Source: Parasponia andersonii (lineage: Eukaryota > Streptophyta > Magnoliopsida > Rosales > Cannabaceae). Taken from it: a stretch of DNA of 64,000 bases. How positions within the stretch are numbered: the stretch's first letter is position 1; every line of letters starts with the position of its first letter. The translations under genes and the position numbers were made by a program. Below, piece by piece: positions 11,781 to 22,077 of this stretch. The notes under the pieces were generated by a model. That model was not told the DNA's origin and searched no databases. It was given only the letters and a program-made list of their open reading frames with translations. Location of the stretch: positions 154,783 to 218,782 of the forward strand of contig JXTB01000159.1 in NCBI GenBank assembly GCA_002914805.1, read 5' to 3'.

Positions 11781-12062
11781 ACCAAAACTCATAAAATTTT
11801 CATACATGAAGCACAAACGTTGGGTATTAAGAGGAAGTTCAATGAAGCAAAACTGTGGTTTAAGTTCCTTGTGACAGCCAACAAATCAGTTAACATAAAT
11901 AGGGTCACTCTCAGCCATAAAGTACGCCAACCATTCTGCCAAGCTGAATTAATGACACTGAAAATGACACTCCATAGATCTGCTTCAACACATTTCATGT
12001 TAATCTCTAACTGTCTACAATTTGTACAAGCAATGATACGAAAGAGTCATGAGCTGTTATAG
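11760..12062 (-). pseudogene. degraded RNase H-like fragment (retroelement relic)
   Basis: The minus-strand frame starting near 11998 reads EADLWSVIFSVINSAWQNGW and then RTLWL, which resembles the AE-A-AI--A---GW-NLWLE core of the plant RNase H-like domain (RVT_3) found in non-LTR retroelements and related host genes. The downstream VPW-LRTRW-type segment appears only after a change of frame (LPLNTQRLCFMYEN). The catalytic Asp of the E/D-S motif is not intact. It is best read as a decayed relic; the similarity is short and could be partly chance. Confidence 0.35.
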
Positions 12063-12781
12063 ATAAGTGGACCTGATTTTTCATTAAAATTCTTGCTCTG
12101 ATTTTTATTTATTTTTAAGATTAAAACACATTGGGCCTAATATTTTCTTTTTCGAAAATAATTGGTAGGCTTGTGGCGAAGAGCCTGCTTAAGTACGAGC
12201 ATAAATATTCTTCATTGTACCAAAAATTTTCTACGCCGTACAGAACGTTGGGATCCACTTATGAACGACTGTGAATCCATGATTGCACAGACACGTCTAA
12301 CACATATGAACATAGTAGGCCTTTTTAACCATTTTCCTCTTCCCCTATCATTGGCATTAAATCAATCTTAGGCTGCCGCATAATTGTGAAAACTATTAGT
12401 ACTACAAAACAAGAATCATGGTAAAAGCAAGGAAAAAGGAGCAACTCCAACAATCATAAGCTCTAATGGTAATGAACAAAACTTTCTCAAATAATAATAA
12501 TCAAGTACCTAAAAAAACAATATTGATTCACTGCTGGCCACTTAGGGCATGATCAAATTCCCATGGTTAAGAAAAATTGGTCTAATTTTGGATTTCACTG
12601 AACATTTTAGTAGTGAACTGACATTGACCAGTACGACTAACCAAAAGAACAAAATGCCTATATATATCTATATCTATACACATTCACATGCATGCTTAGT
12701 TTCGCCGAGCACAGATGTGAAACTGAGAGAATTCATACCAAGTAATTGTTCAAAGCAACGGTTATGTCTGTCCTCTAGGAT
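12063..12781. other. intergenic, no gene seen
   Basis: Short frames at 12162-12371 and 12549-12785 show no domain or family resemblance. No splice-consistent gene could be built. Confidence 0.45.
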
Positions 12782-12790
12782 CTAGTTGTA

Positions 12791-12995
12791 GGAACGGGAT
12801 CCCCTGTCCAATTTTTCTGTCTGATTGTCTGTCCAACTAATAAGAAAATGACACCTCGTTAAAATGCATCTCATATATGTAATGGAAAAAAGCACAAGCA
12901 TCGTTTACCTGAAAAAAAAAAAAAAAAAAAATCATTCAATCTCTCTCTAGTTGGACAGAGAATTAGACAGAAAAATTGGACAGGGATACCGTTCC
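12791..12995. mobile_element. 205-bp MITE with 48-bp TIRs and 9-bp TSD (Mutator-like)
   Basis: Terminal inverted repeats occupy 12791-12839 (GGAACGGGATCCCCTGTCC...) and 12948-12995 (its complement with a few changes and one indel). The element is flanked by the perfect 9-bp direct repeat CTAGTTGTA at 12782-12790 and 12996-13004. Long TIRs and a 9-bp duplication are hallmarks of Mutator-like (MULE) non-autonomous elements. The interior holds only a poly(A) run and no ORF. Confidence 0.85.
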
Positions 12996-13004
12996 CTAGT
13001 TGTA

Positions 13005-14568
13005 ATCCACATGGCAATATGAGAAGCTATCCCAGAGATAAAATAGCACATGGAGCCATAATAATATTCTTATCCCAAGTACTCATTCATGTCAAGTTCT
13101 CGACATTTTTTGATCCTATGTACATATATTTTAATGAATAAGGCTTTTTGTAATATGAGAAGTGACCCTACAATTTCTCTGGTCTTGCATACTTAGCCTA
13201 ATTAAGTTATTTAACCAAGTGGGTTAGTAGGTCTTCGACTAATGAAAACAGCCAAAATTCTTATCTTGGTTTAAGTGCTCATTTTTGGCTACCGTGGAAG
13301 CTTCTAACCAGATATACACCAAATCTGTAATGAAAAGTGCATAGTTTTAAATGTTTGAAGAATTTAAACTTGTGATATTGCGGCTTGTAGAGCCGAGAGG
13401 GCTGGGCTATGGTAAATTAGATATTCCACTAAGAGAATGGAAAATTATATCCTTGAGGACAAAAACTTGGATTCTGAGGTTGGGCATGCTGGATATCACT
13501 ATCTGATGATGTCATATCACGAAAATGAAGACTAGTTGGTGGAAACCTCACTATCTAAGTGATACCAATGAAAAACGACCTTGGTCTATAACGAAATGGA
13601 TAAATATTCTAAAGTTAATATAATAGTCTGGGGAGGTTATTATAGTGGGATGATAGGTGTACCTCTTTGCTTTGTCCATATGCTAAAGGCTTGTGCTTAA
13701 ATGACACATTAGACTGGTACCAAATATTTGAACCAATCAATGAAGATTGAGGTGTTTTGGCATATCTAACACGACACCTAACTAAAGACATGGTTTTTGT
13801 AGAACCCAGGAATCTTCTTGTTCTTTCTTTCTTTTCTTTTCTTTTTTTTTTTTTTCCCCAAGTCCCCATTTAAAATTTCAGTCATTGTAATCAAATTTGA
13901 CTCCCTAGGCAATATAGTTTCCAATGTAAATCAATTTTACCCTTAATGTTAATGGGGCTTCACTTATATGTTAACCTTGGGAAATAATTTGTAGTGCTAG
14001 AAAGAGGCACCCGTTTTGCTAATGCTACAATTTGTGTATTTATTTATTTATTTATTTTTTAGTAATCATGAGCTAGAGTTTATTGATAGAAAAGGTCTGC
14101 AACACAATTCAACCTTTTCTAATCATTAACCAAAGATTTGGGCTCAAGTCACACAAGTCACAACCCATTTTCTTTATATGAGAAGACGCATCAAACTGTT
14201 TGACGTCTTTGGTGTTATAATATTTTTTGCCCTTCTATCGTTTATGCTCCCAATTTTGTCTTTGTTTGATTTATGTTGGTGTTAAAACATATAATTTTTG
14301 TTTTTCTTATTGGTAATTAATAAACTACATGATATATGGATACATGCTATTATTTTCTCAAACTCACTCTGTTAATAATTTATTAATGATTTCCCCTGTT
14401 TGTTTATGTTATATAAGCCAAGTTTCAAGATTTTGTTCTGTTTCATTCACGGAAAAAAGAAAAAAAAAAAAGAAAGAAAAAAAAAGGGAGAGATTTTGTT
14501 CTGTTTAGTGTCGGGAAAAAAGAAAAAAGTTCTATTTTGTTTTTTTAACTTCACAAATGTAAATTCCC

Positions 14569-14615
<47 letters not shown>

Positions 14616-14887
14616 TAAATAAAATACAGTTGTAGCATCATTATAAATTTTCCATTCCTCATTTTCCTTATGTTTTTTTTTAATGAATATTGAAAAAGAA
14701 TTATAATGTTTTATAACTGGGAGAGAAATACATTGTTCTTATTAAAAAAAACATTCTTTTTCTTGCTATCATTTTTAAAAATAAAAATAAAAATTCACAG
14801 CAGTTTTTAATCTTTTCACAGAAAAAAAATCCTCTAGTTTTGTGAGTCATCATTTCAATATTTGTTAATTTGTTAAATTGTAATATG
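13005..14887. other. AT-rich intergenic region
   Basis: No gene is supported. The minus-strand frame at 13615-13869 has no recognised domain and part of it encodes a homopolymer tract. A (TA)n microsatellite lies at about 14572-14613, producing low-complexity open frames on both strands. Confidence 0.55.
14572..14613. repeat. (TA)n microsatellite
   Basis: About 20 uninterrupted TA dinucleotides. No function is implied. Confidence 0.95.
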
Positions 14888-14892
14888 TAAAC

Positions 14893-15584
14893 TATTAGGA
14901 GATCGGTTTTGCGGAAGCGATAATACAGCTAAAATACGAGTTGAGAAAATTTGGGTAAAATGAAATAAATAAGGTACACAAAAGAATTAACGTAGTTCAC
15001 CCAACTTATGCTACGTCCACGGACAAGGCTGTGAAGAATTTCACTATGAAGAAGAGATTACAACTCACTTCTCTCTAAATATAAGGAGAGAACAAATGTA
15101 TCTCTCTCTCTCTTGAAATAAGAGAAAACACTCTCTCTAAACAATTTAGGAGAAAACGAGTGGGACACTAAGAGAAATTCCTAGGCTTGAATTCTCTCTT
15201 AGAAAGGAAGATGATATAGAATGGGATGCAAAACAAGTGATGAAGCCCTCCGTATTTATAGAACTTAAAAGGTGGTGTGAACACCATCTTTTACTATTAC
15301 TATTACGGCTGCTCTTTTCACTATTCCTATTGCGGCTGCCCTTTTTAATATTCCTATTGCGGCTTTCCTTTTTACTATTCCTATTGCGGCTGCCTTTTTA
15401 TTATTCCTATTGCGGCTGCTCTTTTCACTATTCCTATTGCGGCTGCCCTTTTTAATATTCCTATTGCAGCTTTCCTTTTTACTATTCCTATTGCGGCTGC
15501 CTTTTTATTATTCCTATTGTGGCTGCCTTTTTAATGTTCCTATTGCGGCTAGTTGGTGAGCTGCAATTATTGATTTGTTCAACA
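14893..15584 (-). repeat. 3' LTR of the Copia element (692 bp)
   Basis: In plus-strand view it begins TATTAGGAGATCGG, where the other LTR has TGCTAGGAGATCGG; the two differences are both transitions. It ends TTGTTCAACA. It contains ten units of an approximately 26-bp minisatellite at 15289-15545. Confidence 0.92.
15289..15545. repeat. minisatellite inside Copia LTR, 10 units
   Basis: The unit is about 26-27 bp (TTTTTACTATTCCTATTGCG plus GCTGCC). Ten units are visible. Units 2-5 and 6-9 share the same series of variant bases, so a block of four units was duplicated. The other LTR has seven units. Confidence 0.9.
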
Positions 15585-15595
15585 TTCTCCCACTT
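15585..15595 (-). other. polypurine tract of the Copia element
   Basis: Minus strand AAGTGGGAGAA lies directly against the 3' LTR, the expected site of plus-strand DNA priming. Confidence 0.8.
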
Positions 15596-15669
15596 GAAGA
15601 CTTGATTTTAATCATGTCTTCACACTTGATGAATCTTTATTTTCTTCCATTGTAAATTCTTTATGCTGC

Positions 15670-16176
15670 TTATATTTCTACTAGGCCAAATAAGGATCTA
15701 CACCATTGGAACTTGTCAGTGTTGATTGGTTTGGTTAAAGCATCTGCTAGGTTCTTCTTTGTGTGAATCTTCTTCATGTCCATACTTCTATCTTCTACTA
15801 TTTCTCGAACAAAGTGATATTGAAAGCCAATGTGCTTTGTCCTAGAATGAAATACTGGATTCCTTACAATATACAAGGCACTTTGACTGTCACAAAATAG
15901 AGAAATCTTTTCTTCTTTGTGCCCGAGCTCTTCCAATAACCTTTGAATCCAAATAGCCTCTTTACAAACTTGTGTAGCTGCCATGTATTCTGTTTCTGTT
16001 GTAGATAAAGCCACAACAGTTTGTAGTTTCGAAACCCAGCTTACAGCTCCTTTTGCAAGAGTAAACACATAGCCTGTAGTAGATTTTCGTTTGTCAAGAT
16101 CACCGGCAAAATTTGAATCAACATATCCTCTGACAGTAAATTCTGATCCTCCGTAACATAATGCAGCATCTGAGGT
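15670..16176 (-). pseudogene. Copia RNase H domain, broken
   Basis: The segment encodes Copia-type RNase H with VALSTTETEYMAA, LFCDSQSALYI, FHSRTKHIGF and the terminal ADALTKPI motif. It ends with a stop near 15670, about 85 bp from the 3' LTR, as is usual for Tnt1-like elements. An in-frame stop near 16178 separates it from the reverse transcriptase frame. Confidence 0.85.
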
Positions 16177-17166
16177 TCATTTGATATATCTCAGAATTCT
16201 CTTCACAGTATTCCAATGCTCTCCACCAGGATTCGCCATATATCGACCGACCGCTCCCACTGCTTGTGCAATATCTGGTCTTGTACATATCATAGTGAAC
16301 ATTAGGTTTCCCATTGCTGATGCATACGGTATTCGAAACATCTCCATCCTCTTTGCATCATTGCTAGAACACATCCTAGAGGATAACTTGAAGTTAACAG
16401 GAAGTGGGGTAGAAATCGACTTACAATCTTGCATATTGAAGCGGCGCAAGATTTTCTTCAAATAATTTTTCTGAGAAAGCCGATTTTTCCTGTTACCTCT
16501 GTCTCGGTGAATTTGCATCCTAGAGTCTTGTTTGTTGGTCCCAAGTCTTTCATATCAAATTCTCTAACTAACTGTGCCTTGAATTCTTGGATTCTGCTTT
16601 TGTTGGGGCCCGCTACCAACATGTCATCCACGTACAATAATAAGATAATGAAATCACTATCTTTATTAAACTTCCTGAAGTATGTGCAGTGGACTGAACT
16701 GAGTCTGTTGTACCCAAGGCTTATGATGAAGGAATCAAATCTTTTATACCAGCACCTCGGCGCCTGTTTAAGACTGTATAGAGATTTGTTCAATCTGCAG
16801 ACCAAGTTCTCCTTGCCTGTTTCAGCTGGTTGGAGCATATAAATCTCTTCTTCAAGTTCTCCATGAAGAAAAGCAGTTTTCACATCTAGCTAGATGTAGG
16901 TCAAACGTAGCACACATCGCCAGAACCACTCTAATTGTTGTCAGTCGAACTACAGATGAAAATATCTCATTGAAGTCAATACCTTCTTTCTGAGCATATC
17001 CTTTTATCACCAATCTCGCACGATACTGCTCTACTTGATCATTGCTATCACGCTTGATCTTGTAGACCCATTTGTTGCCAATAGCCTTCCTTCTTTGTGG
17101 TAGCGAAACAAGATCCCATGTCTTGTTCTTGTGAAAGGTTTCAATCTCTTCTTGCATTGCTGTCAT
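16177..17166 (-). pseudogene. Copia reverse transcriptase, frameshifted
   Basis: Three overlapping minus-strand frames together cover the RT domain: WVYKIKRDSNDQVEQYRARL near 17090, MKTAFLHGELEEEIYM near 16880, the catalytic LLLYVDDMLVAG near 16650, and the C-terminal RPDIAQAVGAVGRYM near 16260. The change of frame between them shows at least two indels, near 16870 and 16500. Confidence 0.88.
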
Positions 17167-18302
17167 CTATAGAGATACATCCGGGCTTTTGGTAGCCTCA
17201 TGAAAAGTTGTTGGCTCTCCATCCTCTGTTAAAAGACAGTATGCAATATTGCTCTTAGTGATATAATCTGAGTGCCATGCCAGTGTTCTTCTCTCACGAG
17301 TTGACTGACAAATTTCAGAAGCCTCTTCCTCGACTGGTTCTTCTACTTCGTACTCAGGTGCTACTTCAGAAGAATATGAATCTTCAGTATTCTTTTCTAC
17401 CTGAACTATAGTAGTTTCTGGTCTGCTAACGTCTCCCTTCTCTTGCAGTTTATTCTCTACAAATATCACATCTCTACTGATGACAACCTTATGGGCAGTG
17501 GGATCTCATAAGCGATATCCCTTGACTCCATTAGCATATCCTAAGAGTACACACCTTCTGGACTTTGAATCCAATTTTGTGATTTCTTGAGCGTTGTACA
17601 TCACGTACACAGGACATCCAAATATATGTAAGCGAGAATAATCAGCTGGCTTACCAGTCCATATCTCCATCGGTGTCTTCAGATCAATTGCTGTTGATGG
17701 AGATCGATTAATCACATAACAGGCGGTTTTGACTGCTTCTGCCCAGAATGTCTTGGGTAGATCTGCAGCTTTCAACATTGCTCTTATTCTTTCCAACAAG
17801 GTTCTGTTCATCTACTCTGCCACTCCATTTTGTTGAGGAGTGTACGCTACTGTGAACTGCCTCTTAATTCCTTCTTATTGACAGAAGTTATTAAATTCAT
17901 CGCTTGTATCTTCTCCTCCATTGTCTGTCCTTAAACACTTGATCTTTTCTCTAGATTCAAGCTCTATCCGTGTTTTGAATATTTTGAAGACTGAAAACAC
18001 ATTTGCCTTCCTCTTGATAGGATACACCGAACATCTCCTAGAGTGATCATCAATAAAAGATACAAAGTATCTAGCTCCTCCTAGGGACATTACCGATGCT
18101 TGCTAAACATCAGAGTGAACTAGGTCTAGAACTTTTTTACTTCTAGAACTGGATGTGCAAAACTTTAATTTATGCTGCTTGCTTGTGACACAATGTCCAC
18201 AAAAGGGTAAAGATACCTTTGTGAGACCAGGAAGCAACCTCCATTCAGAGAGAATCTTCAAGCCTCATTCCGACATATGGCCAAGCTTACGATGCCACAT
18301 CA
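17167..18302 (-). pseudogene. Copia integrase and linker, with stops
   Basis: An HHCC-type region (WHRKLGHM and CGHC) lies at about 18180-18300. The catalytic core follows, with FIDDHSR, LRTDNGGE and a conserved Glu just before a stop near 17812, then FWAEAVKTACYVINRSP and the acidic linker rich in Glu (17167-17469). In-frame stops interrupt it near 17505, 17812, 17870 and 18108. Confidence 0.87.
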
Positions 18303-18986
18303 TCATTGATTCTTCTCCGAAATTTGTTGAAGCAATGATGCCTCAGCTTCCATCAGTGTATCTCCTTTAAGTATGTATAGATTCATAGCAATTTTCTCTA
18401 CCTTCATTACTACAAGCGCGCCCTTCATAATCTTCATGATCCCATTCTCGATACGAGTTTTGCAACCAAGGTTATCTAATTGTCCCAAAGACAATAGATT
18501 TTTCTTCAGGCCTTTCACATGTCGCACTTCTTGAATAGTACGAATAGTGTCATCATATATCTTTATCTTGATAGGACCAATCCCAGCGATCTCTAAGGCA
18601 TGATCGTTACCCATGAATACAGATCCTTTAGAGACAAGTTCATATGTGTGAAACCATTCTCTGTGAGAAGTCATGTGCCATGTTGCTCCCGAATCCATTA
18701 ACCAAACATCAGTGAGCTGTAGTCTGTCTTTAGAAATTGTTGCTGCTTCACTATACAGGATTTCTCCATCATATGAAGTACTTGCAACATTCCCCTGAGC
18801 ATTTGATAACTCGGGGTCCTTCCCTCTGGAATCTTCATTCTTCTTGAGTTGCCAACACTCCCTTTTGACGTGCCCTTTCTTGCCACAGTGATAACATTTG
18901 ACATTCTTCTTACTTCTTGACTTTGATCTACCATGACTCTGACTCCAACTGGGGCCACGTTCTGTTAATTTCCCTCTCATTGTCAA
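18303..18986 (-). pseudogene. Copia zinc knuckle, protease and GAG-pre-integrase segment
   Basis: The segment has a Ser/Arg-rich stretch followed by the CCHC knuckle CYHCGKKGHVKREC (near 18880-18920), then the aspartic protease active site LMDSGATWHMT (near 18690), and a GAG-pre-integrase region ending KNLLSLGQLDNLGC. A stop near 18994 separates it from gag in the same reading frame. Confidence 0.88.
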
Positions 18987-18989
18987 AGC

Positions 18990-19600
18990 CTCTACTTACT
19001 GTGAACTTGCTAATCTATCTTCCCTGTTCTTACACCGATTTTCTTCTTCGAGAACAGCAGCTGTAAGATCGTTAAAAACTAGAGTTGTAGCATTGCTGGT
19101 CATATTTATAATGAGTTGATCATACGAATTAAGTAGACTCTGAAGTAAGAATTCTGCACATTCATTATCCTCTATTTTATACTCCATTATTGTGAGCTGT
19201 GAGAATAAAGTATTGAGGGTATTGATGTGGTCAGTCACCGTTGTTAATTCCACCATCCGAAGGGTATAAAGCCTTCTCTTCAAGAAAATTTTATTGTGAA
19301 GCGACTTGGCCTGATACAGCTTTGTCAATGTATCCCATATCTCCTTGGCTGACTTCTTCTCCTATATGCTCAACAGGACTCCATCTGCTAGTGCCAGATA
19401 TAAGTTAGCGATAGTATTGCTATCCATCTCGTCCCACCTTTTATAATCAGTAATCTCAGCAGGCCTTTCCCCAATTGCTGCTAGGCAATTATCTTTTCTC
19501 AAGATTGTCTTTATCTTCATTTTCCACAAAGAGAAATTGTTCCCATTAAACTTCTCAATATCAAATTTTGCCGCAATTTTTGTTCACCATGATTTGTTCA
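18990..19600 (-). pseudogene. Copia gag, broken
   Basis: The UBN2-type gag segment includes LTKLYQAKSLHNKIFLKRRL and a following AEFLLQSLLNSYDQLI. Upstream, beyond an in-frame stop near 19360, the minus strand still encodes NGNNFSLWKMKIKTIL, the usual gag start region. A candidate ATG at 19590 runs into a stop within ten codons, so the 5' end is also damaged. Confidence 0.8.
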
Positions 19601-19659
19601 ATTACCACCGTTTCACTATACGTGAACAGTACCGTATACGTGAATAGTACTCCACCAAT

Positions 19660-19672
19660 GGCTCTGATACCA
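19660..19672 (-). other. primer-binding site of the Copia element
   Basis: Minus strand TGGTATCAGAGCC, the complement of the 3' end of initiator tRNA-Met, one base from the 5' LTR. Confidence 0.9.
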
Positions 19673-19673
19673 C

Positions 19674-20285
19674 TGCTAGGAGATCGGCTTTGCAGAAGCG
19701 ATAATACAGCTAAAATACGAGTTGAGAAAATTTAGGTAAACTGAAATAAATAAGACACACAAAAGAATTAACGTGGTTCACCCAACTTAGGCTACGTCCA
19801 CGGACAAGGCTGTGAAGAATTTCACTATGAAGAAGAGATTATAACACACTTCTCTCTAAATAAAAGGAGAGAACAAATGAATCTCTCTCTCTCTTGAAAT
19901 AGGAGAAAACACTCTCTCTAAAAAATTTAGAAGAAAACGAGTGGGACACTAAAAGGAATTCCTAGGCTTGAATTCTCTCTTAGAAAAGAAGAGGATTTAG
20001 AATGGGATGCAAAACAAGTGATGAAGCCCTCCGTATTTATAGAACTTAAAAGGTGGTGTGAACACCATCTTTTACTATTGCTATTACAGCTACTCTTTTT
20101 ACTATTCCTATTGTGGCTGCCATTTTTACTATTCCTATTGCGGTTTCCCTTTTTACTATTCCTATTGCGGTTTCCCTTTTTACTATTCCTATTGCGGCTG
20201 CCTTTTTACTATTCCTATTGCGGCTGCCTTTTTACTGTTTCTATTGCGGCTGGTTAGTGAGCTATAATTATTGATTTGTTCAACA
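19674..20285 (-). repeat. 5' LTR of the Copia element (612 bp)
   Basis: Plus-strand view begins TGCTAGGAGATCGG and ends TTGTTCAACA, so the termini are TG...CA. It has seven minisatellite units (about 20078-20245) against ten in the other LTR. The difference of three units accounts for the 80-bp length difference. Confidence 0.93.
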
Positions 20286-20290
20286 TAAAC

Positions 20291-21730
20291 AAAGATTATA
20301 ATTTATAACTGTAATAGTTAGCATTTTGTTTAGAGAAAATAGCATTCAAGTGAACAAAATTAATGAAGGGTGTATTTGATCGGTGTTCATAATAATCAAT
20401 AACCCTTGTGGGATGTGTGTCATCTGTTGTTCCCGGGCTCTATGAGAGATCGCAGCAAAGTAGATGAACTTTATTGGGCTTTCAACGGCTGATAGAAGAA
20501 GTGAGCCCGCGACTTATTTTTTTTGTTGGGCCAGTCCAGGAAGCTAGCTTTGATAAATTGAAGGGAAAAAAAAAAAAAGAAATCTCAACATATAACAGCT
20601 ATAAGAATTATATATTTAATTTTTTTTATTAAAAAAGTGTGGAAAGACAGTGGAGATTTCTGTCTTACTACAAAGATGGAAAAAAATATTTTATAAACAA
20701 AAAAGATGAGAAAAATATATATAATAATGAACCTAATTGGTCCATTTCATCATTCCTTCTAATAATTTATAGTGTGAATTACAAAAAAATATGCTCTAAG
20801 TTTGAGTAATTTAAATCCTGAAATTTTAACTCTATAAAATAATAACATGAGATTATAAATTTTCAAAAATAATACTATATACAGATTTTTTGACTAATTT
20901 TAACAACCAAAAAATAATAATATCATCCATTAAAACTAGATTAATCCTTATTATTCTTCTTAAATTTGAGAATATTATTATATTTTATCAGTTAAAATTA
21001 TTCAAAAAGTCAACTCAGGGTATTAATTTTCAAAAATTCTTAATCTCAGGGTATTATTTTACAAAATCTAAATTTCAAGATTTAAATTACAGAATATCCA
21101 AATTTCAAAATATTTTTATACAGTTATCTCTAATTTATGTCATTGATTAGTCAAGCATCCAATATGCATGATATGTATAATGTGTATAAATGGACAACAA
21201 GCTTTAGAAATGCACGAAGAGTTGATCGAGCCGATTGAGCAAAACGTAATACAAGATATTTATCCGTTCAGGTGAACATATTAGCCTTTCTTTGTTGAAT
21301 CAAAAGGAATATTTGAAATTTACATATACTAATGTAACCCAAAAGAGAGACATAAAAAAAAAAGGAAAAAAAAAATATTTGTATGATTGTATATGTAGCT
21401 GCATACGCTAACTCTTCCAGGACATATATTTGTTTTTCTTTTTTATTCTTTTTTTTTTTTAATTTAAGGAACATCAATATGTTAATAATTAATGCTTAGA
21501 AAAGTAATACAATTTGTACAAACATGCATATTATTCTCAATTGAATATTACCGAACGATGGATATTATTATTTAGTGTAGTAAATCTGTCTCTTAAAATT
21601 AATTATTGTTCCTGCTGTCCAACATATAATTACTTTACTCCAAGAACATTGCAGAGAGCTTAATCATCCAACGCACTATCCAAAACATACGTGATATACC
21701 AGAAGAAAATTATACTTTCCTTCATGGACA

Positions 21731-21782
<52 letters not shown>

Positions 21783-21831
21783 TTAATAGTACGTAGTCAA
21801 TATAAATATGTGTGTATATATATATATATAT
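20291..21831. other. AT-rich intergenic region
   Basis: No gene is supported. Frames at 20890-21150 and 21268-21477 are low-complexity. A (TA)n microsatellite occupies about 21738-21777. Confidence 0.55.
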
Positions 21832-22061
21832 GGTTGCCAATTCAATAGGTATTTTTTTTCTTTACCTATGGATAAATATTTTTTTTTAGCCGTTGGATAA
21901 CCATCTAATAGCTATAATAAAATGTATGAAAGAACGTGCATCATTAATACTCTTTCTCTCTCTTACTTTTTACAATAAAAAAATATGCATACTAAATTTT
22001 CATTGGCCAAATTAATACCTATTAATAGGTAAAAAAAGAAATACTTAATGGATTGATGCCC
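21832..22061. mobile_element. MITE-like foldback, about 230 bp
   Basis: Imperfect terminal inverted repeats pair GGTTGCCAATTCAATAGGTATTT at the left with the complement of the right end, GGGCATCAATCCATTAAGTATTT. Both ends abut TA repeats, so the target duplication would be TA. The centre contains poly(T) and a CT tract and no ORF. I cannot assign a superfamily with confidence. Confidence 0.55.
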
Positions 22062-22077
22062 TATATATATAGGGCAT

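Larger units (their letters stand above)
14888..20290 (-). mobile_element. complete but inactive Copia LTR retrotransposon (Tnt1/Tork type)
   Basis: The element runs 14893-20285 and is flanked by the 5-bp target duplication TAAAC (14888-14892 and 20286-20290). Direct LTRs lie at 14893-15584 and 19674-20285. The minus-strand order gag, zinc knuckle, protease, integrase, reverse transcriptase, RNase H is diagnostic of Copia, and the motifs most resemble Tnt1-94. A tRNA-Met type primer site and a polypurine tract are present. Coding is broken by several stops and at least three frameshifts, so it cannot be autonomous. The two LTRs differ at roughly 6% of the first 166 positions I compared by eye, so the insertion is not recent. 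Confidence 0.95.

Noticed and set aside
14400..14662. Open frames rich in Lys, Phe, Ile and Tyr
   Set aside because: They are translations of poly(A) and (TA)n tracts.
15237..15455. Leu/Phe-rich repetitive open frame in the left Copia LTR (and its partner at 20018-20267)
   Set aside because: It is the minisatellite read on the strand opposite to the element's genes; it has no start context and varies with unit number.
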